From Bacteroidaceae bacterium (GTDB lineage Bacteria; Bacteroidota; Bacteroidia; Bacteroidales; Bacteroidaceae), in the NCBI GenBank assembly GCA_024401055.1, contig JAKSLT010000005.1, positions 1 through 53,614 of the forward strand: a stretch of 53,614 bases of DNA, given 5' to 3'. A program made the translations under genes and the position numbers. The notes under the pieces are model-generated. The model ran no database searches, was not told the origin of the DNA, and saw nothing but the letters and a program-made list of their open reading frames with translations. This document shows, piece after piece, positions 34,753-40,776 of the stretch; position 1 is the stretch's first letter, and each line of letters starts with the position of its first letter.

Positions 34753-34920
34753 CTCTAAGCTACGCTTTCTGCTATTTTCGCTCGGAAAAACAAAGAAAAA
34801 CGGGGCTTTTCTTTGCTTTTCCCCCGCTTATTCGTACTCTAAACTTCGTTTTAAGTTACTTTCGCTCGGAAAAACAAAGAAAAACGAGGCTTTTCTTTGC
34901 TTTTCCCTCGCTTATTCGTA
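34753..34920. repeat. 84-bp tandem duplication containing the kdsD promoter region
   Basis: Unit A (34753-34836) and unit B (34837-34920) both run CTCTAA...TTTCGCTCGGAAAAACAAAG through CGCTTATTCGTA. Unit B leads into an intact TAACTTTG box while unit A leads into TACTCTAA, a broken one. Positions 34586-34752 hold no visible gene. Confidence 0.85.
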
Positions 34921-34926
34921 ACTTTG
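34896..34926 (+). promoter_or_regulatory. kdsD promoter
   Basis: TTTG (34896-34899), a 19-nt spacer and TAACTTTG (34919-34926), about 45 nt upstream of the start codon. Confidence 0.85.
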
Positions 34927-34970
34927 CAGCGATTATATCCCAAAAAGCAAGGGCAGAGACCCCTCACGCC

Positions 34971-35921
34971 ATGAGCCAATACACAGAAACCGCCATCAAA
35001 TGCCTGCAAGACGAAGCCCAGGCCCTGCTGGAACTCATTCCGTCCATCAACGCAGATTTCGACCGCGCCATAGACATCATTCTCACCTGCAAAGGCAAAC
35101 TCATAGTTACCGGCGTAGGCAAAAGCGGCCACATCGGCGCCAAGATTGCCGCCACACTCTCATCTACAGGCACGCCGAGCTTCTTCATGAACTCCCTTGA
35201 TGCCTACCACGGCGACCTGGGCATGATTACGTGCGACGACGTGGTGCTCGCTATCAGCCATAGCGGACACACGGACGAGCTTCTGCGCTTCATCCCCATA
35301 CTTCAGGAACGCCACGTGCCCATTATCGGCATGAGCGGCAACCCCCAGAGTCTCCTGGCCCAGTACAGCGACGTCCATCTCAACATTTGCGTGGAGCATG
35401 AGGCCTGCCCCCTCGACCTGGCCCCCACCTCCAGCACTACGGCCACCCTCGCCATGGGCGACGCCCTGGCCTGTGCGCTCATGGTGGCAAGAAATTTTCA
35501 GGCTTCCGACTTCGCGCAGTTCCACCCCGGCGGCACGCTCGGCAAACGCCTGCTCACCAAGGCATCGGAAGTGATGCTCTCCGAAGAGTTGCCCACGGTG
35601 CCTCCCTCCATGCGCCTCGGAGAAGCCGTGATACACGTCAGCCGCGGACGACTCGGGCTCGTCGTCGTCATGCAGGACGACATCATACAGGGCATCGTCA
35701 CCGACGGAGACGTGCGACGCGCCATGGAACGCTCGCAAGCCAACTTCTTCAACCTCACCGTGGCCGACATCATGAGCCGGCAGCCCAAAATCGTATCACC
35801 CGCGGCCCGCATTTCCGAAATCGAGGCCCTCATGCACGCCAACAAGATACACTCCGTCCTCGTGGCCGACGACGAAAAACATCTCCTCGGCATCGTGGAC
35901 TCCTTCCGCTGCGCCCTCTGA
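34971..35921 (+). CDS. kdsD: Arabinose-5-phosphate isomerase (KpsF/GutQ family)
   Basis: KdsD converts ribulose 5-phosphate to arabinose 5-phosphate, the first step of Kdo synthesis for lipopolysaccharide. The 316 residues are typical. An N-terminal SIS domain carries LIVTGVGKSGHIGAKIAATLSSTGTPSFF and ISHSGHTDELL, and the family signature HPGGTLGKRLL ends it near 195. Two CBS domains follow (VMLSEELPTVPP and IMSRQPKIVSPAARISE). It is the first gene after the tandem promoter. The gene is cytoplasmic by sequence, with no signal peptide. Confidence 0.94.
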   Translation: MSQYTETAIKCLQDEAQALLELIPSINADFDRAIDIILTCKGKLIVTGVGKSGHIGAKIAATLSSTGTPSFFMNSLDAYHGDLGMITCDDVVLAISHSGHTDELLRFIPILQERHVPIIGMSGNPQSLLAQYSDVHLNICVEHEACPLDLAPTSSTTATLAMGDALACALMVARNFQASDFAQFHPGGTLGKRLLTKASEVMLSEELPTVPPSMRLGEAVIHVSRGRLGLVVVMQDDIIQGIVTDGDVRRAMERSQANFFNLTVADIMSRQPKIVSPAARISEIEALMHANKIHSVLVADDEKHLLGIVDSFRCAL

Positions 35922-36022
35922 CGGCGCCACTACTGCCGGCCGGCAGGGCAACGCCCCACACTCCGGCTCCTCATTCCCTCACTGCCAATCCCCTACCCCT
36001 CTACAGCACTTCAGCCACCACA

Positions 36023-37318
36023 ATGCGGAAAATCGTCATATTGTGCACCATAGCCCTCGCCATCGCCCTGCAAGCCGCAGCGAACGACGACACACCCGCA
36101 ACAAGTGCTGCAGAGTCCATAGCCGAATACCTCCACGACCAGTATAACGTGGATTTCGTGCCCGCGGCAGACTTTCAAGTCTTCACCCACGCCGCCGACA
36201 AGTACGCCGCACTGCAGGAAGACCTCCTCCGAGCCCGCCACTCCATACACCTCGATTACTTCAACCTGCGCGACGACAGCATCTCGCGCATCATCTTCGG
36301 AATACTCCAGCAGAAAGCCGCCGAAGGAGTGGAAGTGCGCGTCATCATCGATGCCTTCGGCAACGGTAAAAGCCCGCAAGCCCTCCATATAGCAGACATA
36401 CGCCGGCTCAGGCGCAGCGGTATTGACCTCCGCATCTTCGACCGCATGCACTTTCCCTGGGTCAACCACTTCCTTCATCGCGACCACCGCAAGATAGTCG
36501 TCATCGACGGTACCGTAGGCTACATTGGCGGCATGAACATCGCCGACTACTACATACACGGCAAGGGAGACATCGCCGAATGGCGCGACCTGCACCTCCG
36601 CCTCACCGGTCCCGCCGTCGGCCAGCTGCAACGCATCTTCATCAGTTTCTGGAACGCACAGACGAAAGAAGGCCTCCACGGCCCGCAATACTATCCCGCC
36701 GCGCTTCCTTCCGCCAGCAGCGACACGGCAGACGAGACAGGCCGCACGGCTCTCGCCGGAGTCGTAAACCGCACGCCTTCCAAAGCCAACGACTGGCCCG
36801 TCCGCAACAACCGCATAGCCCGCGACGCCACCCGAAAGGCCATAGACGCCGCACAGCACCACATACAGATTGTCAACCCCTATTTCGCCCCCTCCGCCAT
36901 GATACGCAAGGCATTGCGAAGGGCCCTCAGGCGAGGCGTAAACGTGGAACTGATGATCAGTGCCCAGAGCGACGTGCGGCTGACGCCGAGAGCCGTGGAG
37001 CACTGCGCCTATAAACTTATGAAACACGGCGCCCGTGTCTTTGTATATGAGCCCGGCTTCCACCACAGCAAGGTCATGACAATCGACGACGAGACGGCAT
37101 ACGTCGGCAGCGTGAACCTCGACCACCGCAGCCTCTATTCCGACTACGAGTGCAACCTCATGGTCATCGACAAAGCCCTCGTCAGCGACCTTCAAGACAT
37201 CTTCAACGCCGACAAGGCCCGCAGTTTCCAACTCACGCCCGAGACACGCAAGACACGCTTCTCCCGCGGCAAACGCATCCGCGGACGCCTCGCCACAATC
37301 TTCCGGCCGTTGCTGTAG
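36023..37318 (+). CDS. Phospholipase D-superfamily protein (cardiolipin synthase-like), exported form
   Basis: This 431-residue protein has two HKD motifs: HRKIVVIDG at about 157-165 followed by GYIGGMNIADYY, and HHSKVMTIDDETAYVGSVNLDHRS at about 346-369. That is the layout of bacterial cardiolipin synthases, which condense phosphatidylglycerol. Classical enzymes begin with two membrane helices; here the N-terminus is a single signal-like segment (MRKIVILCTIALAIALQAAA), so the enzyme may face the periplasm. It lies 101 nt after kdsD and upstream of three same-strand genes. The activity is inferred from the motifs. Confidence 0.85.
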   Translation: MRKIVILCTIALAIALQAAANDDTPATSAAESIAEYLHDQYNVDFVPAADFQVFTHAADKYAALQEDLLRARHSIHLDYFNLRDDSISRIIFGILQQKAAEGVEVRVIIDAFGNGKSPQALHIADIRRLRRSGIDLRIFDRMHFPWVNHFLHRDHRKIVVIDGTVGYIGGMNIADYYIHGKGDIAEWRDLHLRLTGPAVGQLQRIFISFWNAQTKEGLHGPQYYPAALPSASSDTADETGRTALAGVVNRTPSKANDWPVRNNRIARDATRKAIDAAQHHIQIVNPYFAPSAMIRKALRRALRRGVNVELMISAQSDVRLTPRAVEHCAYKLMKHGARVFVYEPGFHHSKVMTIDDETAYVGSVNLDHRSLYSDYECNLMVIDKALVSDLQDIFNADKARSFQLTPETRKTRFSRGKRIRGRLATIFRPLL

Positions 37319-37352
37319 AAGAAGGACAACGGACAACAGAAAACGGACAACT

Positions 37353-37392
37353 GTTAACTGAAATTGTTAACTGTTAACTGAAATTGTTAACT
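37353..37392. repeat. GTTAACT heptamer array before the acidic-tail gene
   Basis: GTTAACT units at 37353, 37366, 37373 and 37386 are interleaved with GAAATT, forming a 20-bp higher-order repeat. The array ends 6 nt before the ATG at 37399. Confidence 0.8.
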
Positions 37393-37398
37393 ATCATT

Positions 37399-37761
37399 AT
37401 GCGCAAAGTCTATCTTCCCGTCTATCTCATCGAGTGGAGCGACATCCGCCCCTACGCCATAAAGACTGCCCACGGCCTCAAAGTAGCCGCCCACTATGCC
37501 GGCATAGGTCTCCGTTACCTCGCCGTAGGGCTGGGCGTGCTGTTCCTTTTCCTGTGGAAAGCCCTCAAGTGGCTGGGGAAGTGGCTGTTCATCGGCATCG
37601 TGAAGTTCTTCAAGGGCCTGTGGCAAATCATCACCGGCACCTTCAGCATGGCTAACCCCAAGGAAAACGAAGACGAAAACGAAGACGAAGACAACGAAAA
37701 CGAAGACGAGGACGGAAACGGAAACGAAGAACCACGCAACTATTTCGACGGCGAAGACTAA
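37399..37761 (+). CDS. Small membrane protein with acidic C-terminal tail
   Basis: This is a 120-residue protein of unknown function. I use ATG 37399; an upstream TTG lies within the repeat array. After MRKVYLPVYLIEWSDIRPYAIK there is a long hydrophobic stretch (about 30-80, LRYLAVGLGVLFLFLWKALKWLGKWLFIGIVKFFKGLW) that could be one or two membrane helices with lysine-tryptophan interfaces. The tail (about 86-120) is almost entirely Glu, Asp and Asn. The gene lies between the cardiolipin-synthase-like and RecA-like genes, with a heptamer array on each side. Confidence 0.6.
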   Translation: MRKVYLPVYLIEWSDIRPYAIKTAHGLKVAAHYAGIGLRYLAVGLGVLFLFLWKALKWLGKWLFIGIVKFFKGLWQIITGTFSMANPKENEDENEDEDNENEDEDGNGNEEPRNYFDGED

Positions 37762-37792
37762 ACGAACAATAAACTACGGACAACAGACAACT

Positions 37793-37848
37793 GTTAACTG
37801 TTAATTGTTAACTGTTAACTCTTAACTGTTAACTCTTAACTGCCAACT
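37793..37848. repeat. GTTAACT heptamer array before the RecA-like gene (8 units)
   Basis: Eight contiguous 7-bp units (GTTAACT, GTTAATT, GTTAACT, GTTAACT, CTTAACT, GTTAACT, CTTAACT, GCCAACT) end 4 nt before the ATG at 37853. They would dominate the ribosome landing site. Confidence 0.88.
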
Positions 37849-37852
37849 ACAA

Positions 37853-38494
37853 ATGTCAGGCACTCCGCTCACACTCTCCACCGGCCTTCCCGCCGTCGAT
37901 ACCGCCCTCTCCCTCGGCGGTCTGCCCTGCGGGTTCCTCTCTGAAATCGCGGGGGAAAGCGGCACCGGCAAGTCGTGGTTTGCACTCCGCGCCCTTTCCG
38001 CCGCCCAGCGACAGGGCAAGACGTGCCTGCTGCTCGACACGGAGGGAGCCTACCATTCCGCATGGGCGCGGCGCAACGGCATCAACACCGACGCCCTCGT
38101 CGTGGCACAGCCTGCATCACTCGATGCCGCCCGCGCCATCATCGACGAAGCACTCTACAACCGCCTCTGCGACTTCCTCGTCATCGATTCCCTCCACGGC
38201 CTCGCACCGCAGCGCACCCGCAAGAGCGTCCTCTCACCCTTCTACACCTTCCTCCCCCATCTTCAGACGCTCGTCGCCGCCACAGGAGCCGCCTGCCTCA
38301 TCACCAACCACCTCACCCATCGCGACGACGCCCTCCTTCCCTTCGCCAACGACCTTATGCGCCAGTATGCCGCCGTCCGCGCCCTCCTCGCCCTCGAGGC
38401 CGAAAGCCCGCAAGGCATTGACGTGCGATTTGAAGTGAAACGCAACAACCTCGCGCCCCAGTTGGGAGAAACTGTCCTCCACATCGCTTTTTGA
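37853..38494 (+). CDS. RecA-like ATPase core protein
   Basis: This 213-residue protein resembles only the ATPase core of RecA. Walker A is GESGTGKSW (about 34-42). LLLDTEGAYHSAWARRNGI aligns by eye with the RecA segment that carries the catalytic glutamate, and Walker B is FLVIDSLHG. AACLITNHLTHRDD matches the region preceding RecA loop L2. The RecA N-terminal polymerisation helix and C-terminal domain are missing. It may be a RecA paralogue modulating recombination, or another RecA-fold NTPase. The length is too short for RadA or KaiC. Confidence 0.75.
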   Translation: MSGTPLTLSTGLPAVDTALSLGGLPCGFLSEIAGESGTGKSWFALRALSAAQRQGKTCLLLDTEGAYHSAWARRNGINTDALVVAQPASLDAARAIIDEALYNRLCDFLVIDSLHGLAPQRTRKSVLSPFYTFLPHLQTLVAATGAACLITNHLTHRDDALLPFANDLMRQYAAVRALLALEAESPQGIDVRFEVKRNNLAPQLGETVLHIAF

Positions 38495-38598
38495 TTAGCA
38501 AATTCGGGAAAACTTAAATCGGAAATTCCTGCTTGTAATAACCCAGCTTTTGTAGTCTATCGACCACAAACTAATAGTCCTACGACAAAAACGGAAAG

Positions 38599-38630
38599 CC
38601 CCGCCACGGCCCTCACGGGTGGTGGCGGGG
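38599..38630 (-). terminator. Hairpin between the RecA-like and fucosidase genes
   Basis: CCCCGCCAC (38599-38607) pairs with GTGGCGGGG (38622-38630). On the minus strand CTTTCCGTTTTTG follows, so it suits termination of the fucosidase transcript. It may act on both convergent transcripts. Confidence 0.65.
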
Positions 38631-38692
38631 TTAGTGTGCTTAACTAAAAGAGGCGGCCCAAGGCTGACTGTATAGGGTCTAAGGATTCCTTA

Positions 38693-40624
38693 TTACATCA
38701 CGCGGCGGAGGGTGAGGGCGCTGACGCGGGTGTGGGCATAGTCGCCGGAGAGGGGCGAGAGGGTGAGGGTGTGGCGGCCGGGGGTGAGGATGCGCAACCA
38801 GCCGAGGGGATGGAGGGCATAGGCGTTGGAAGTTACCTGTTCGTTGCGGAGGGTCTGGCCCTCATCGGTGGTAACGAGCCATTCGGCACGCTCCTCGCCC
38901 GTGGTCTCGATGCAGACCTCGTAGCAGCCTTCCTCAGCCACGTCCACGGCCCACGAGAGGCGCGAGGCGGCGGTGAGGTCGGTGGCGCTCTTCTTGAAGT
39001 TCCACTCGCCGAACTTCGTCATCCACTGGAACTTCTTCACGGCGCAGCCTTCGGCAGTGGCACGCTCGGCGAAGAGGAAGCCGGGAGAGGTGCCGCAGAT
39101 AAAAATCAGCCTCTCCCCGTCAGGGCTTCCTACGGAACCCTGACACCCCTCCCCTGTTAGGGAGGGGGATATTACTCCTGCTGTTGGGGAGGCCAATCGC
39201 TCTAATGTATTATCCCCCTCCCTAACAGGGGAGGGGTGGCGCGGTGCCGCAGGCAGCCGCGACGAGGAGAGGCTTTCTATCTCTATAACGGTGCCGAGGG
39301 GGTCGGGGGCGATGTTGGTGGGGAGGGTGAGGAGGGTCCAGTCGCCGTGACGGGACAGTTTGAGTTTCTTGTCGTGGGAAGTGCCGGAGAGGCGGGCGGC
39401 GGTGACGGGCTGGCCGAGGGTGGGAACCCACAGACGGCCGTCCTGCGGCCATTGGAAGACGATGAGATATACCTTGCCGTCGTTCACCACGGCGTCACCC
39501 CACGGCAGGGCCTGGCCCCAGGGGGAGGGGTCAGCGCCGTAGATGACCTGCGGGTGGCGGTGTACCCACTCACCGGCCTTGCGGAGCGAGGCGGCGGCGT
39601 TGGGATGTACGGAACCGTCGGCGCGCGGGCCGATATTGAGCATATAGGTGCCGCCGCGGGCTATGGTGGAGACGAGGGTGCGGACGATGTAGTCGGGGGA
39701 CTTCCACTGGTTGTCGAACTTGGAATAGCCCCAGCCCACCTGCGTCACGTCGATTCCCTCCCAGCGCCCGGGACGGTTGGTGAGGGGCACCTCCATATCG
39801 CCGAGGGTGGTGTAGTCGCCGAGGCCGTTGCCTACGCGGCTGCTGACGAGGGCGCCGGGCTGGTTGCGGCGCACGATGTCGACGAGTTCCTGTGAATAGG
39901 CGGGGGACATATTGCCGGGGGTGTCGAACCAGATGAGCTGGATGTCGCCGTAGCGCGTGGTGAGTTCCTCCACCTGCGGCACGCACTTGGTGCGGAAGTA
40001 TTCGTCGAAGGAGACGGTGCGGCCCGTGGCGTCGGTGGTGGGGCCGTTGCCGCCGCCGGGGGTTGTCCAGTCCTGGAACTGGGAATAGTAGAAGCCGATG
40101 CCGAGGCCTTCGCGGTGGCAGGCGGCGGCGAGTTCGGCCATGAGGTCGCGGTGGAGGGGCGTGGCGTCGCAGATGCTGAAAGTGCTGACGTCGGAGCGGA
40201 ACATGGCGAAGCCTTCGTGGTGCTTGGCGGTGATGACGATGTACTTCATCCCGGCGTCCTTGGCGAGTTGCACGATGGCGTCGGCATCGAATTTGTCGGG
40301 ACAGAAGGTGGCGGCCTCGGCCATGTACTCGTCGGCGGGTATGCCGGCCTGGTTATGGTTCATAAGCCACTCGGCGGCACCGTAGTAGGGACGCCCCTTC
40401 CACTCGCCTTCCATCTTGGAATAGAGACCGAAATGGATGAAGAGGGCGTAGTTACCGGAGTCGAAGAGGAAAGTAGGAGACGGACTACCCGGCCTCTCCC
40501 CGTCAGGGCTGCCTGCGGCACCCTGCCACCCCTCCCCTGTTAGGGAGGGGGAGAATACTCCTGCGGTTAGGGAGAGGGGAAGGACGAGGAGTATATATAT
40601 AAATATAATAAGGAGGCGTTGCAT
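38693..40624 (-). CDS. Secreted GH29 alpha-L-fucosidase with two in-frame palindromic elements
   Basis: This is a 643-residue exported fucosidase that removes L-fucose from glycans. The signal peptide is MQRLLIIFIYILLVLPLSLTA. The GH29 barrel begins SGNYALFIHFGLYSKMEGEW, includes ITAKHHEGFAMF, and carries the nucleophile in LIWFDTPGNM (Asp about 234). Residues about 17-45 (GVFSPSLTGEGWQGAAGSPD) and about 451-506 (SSRLPAAPRHPSPVREGDN through SPSLTGEGCQGSVGSPDGE) are encoded by palindromic elements, one just after the signal peptide and one between the C-terminal beta domain and the last domain. The start codon lies inside a 7-bp repeat array. Confidence 0.9.
   Translation of the reverse strand: MQRLLIIFIYILLVLPLSLTAGVFSPSLTGEGWQGAAGSPDGERPGSPSPTFLFDSGNYALFIHFGLYSKMEGEWKGRPYYGAAEWLMNHNQAGIPADEYMAEAATFCPDKFDADAIVQLAKDAGMKYIVITAKHHEGFAMFRSDVSTFSICDATPLHRDLMAELAAACHREGLGIGFYYSQFQDWTTPGGGNGPTTDATGRTVSFDEYFRTKCVPQVEELTTRYGDIQLIWFDTPGNMSPAYSQELVDIVRRNQPGALVSSRVGNGLGDYTTLGDMEVPLTNRPGRWEGIDVTQVGWGYSKFDNQWKSPDYIVRTLVSTIARGGTYMLNIGPRADGSVHPNAAASLRKAGEWVHRHPQVIYGADPSPWGQALPWGDAVVNDGKVYLIVFQWPQDGRLWVPTLGQPVTAARLSGTSHDKKLKLSRHGDWTLLTLPTNIAPDPLGTVIEIESLSSSRLPAAPRHPSPVREGDNTLERLASPTAGVISPSLTGEGCQGSVGSPDGERLIFICGTSPGFLFAERATAEGCAVKKFQWMTKFGEWNFKKSATDLTAASRLSWAVDVAEEGCYEVCIETTGEERAEWLVTTDEGQTLRNEQVTSNAYALHPLGWLRILTPGRHTLTLSPLSGDYAHTRVSALTLRRVM
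39108..39274. repeat. Full palindromic element inside the fucosidase gene
   Basis: This 167-bp element has the termini AGCCTCTCCCCGTC and GACGAGGAGAGGCT, internal hairpin arms (CAGGGCTTCC..GGAACCCTG) and paired CCCCTCCC(C)TGTTAGGGAGG segments. Its centre differs from the copies at 10.8 and 12.2 kb. The fucosidase frame remains open across it. Confidence 0.9.
40491..40575. repeat. Half palindromic element at the fucosidase N-terminus
   Basis: GGCCTCTCCCCGTCAGGGC, the TGCCTGCGGCA hairpin and CCCCTCCCCTGTTAGGGAGG form one half of the family, in frame directly after the signal peptide coding region. Confidence 0.85.
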
Positions 40625-40676
40625 GAAGGATGAAGGATGAAAGATGAAGGATGAAGGATGAAGGATGAAGGATGAA
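40621..40676. repeat. GGATGAA heptamer array at the fucosidase start
   Basis: Eight 7-bp units (GCATGAA, GGATGAA twice, AGATGAA, GGATGAA four times). The first unit contains the fucosidase start codon on the minus strand, so the 5' leader is TTCATCC repeats running into the ATG. Confidence 0.92.
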
Positions 40677-40730
40677 AGAGGTAGTGCCTTTTAGGCACAC
40701 TCGGGTTGTGAGGTTATGGGGAAGAAAAGG

Positions 40731-40760
40731 AAAAGTCCCCATCTCGCGGCAGGGACTTTT
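40731..40760 (-). terminator. Terminator of the multi-module secreted protein pair
   Basis: AAAAGTCCC (40731-40739) pairs with GGGACTTTT (40752-40760). On the minus strand it is followed by CCTTTTCTTTTC. It lies 16 bp after the stop of the 909-residue protein. Confidence 0.75.
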
Positions 40761-40776
40761 GGGTTATGCTGATGGA

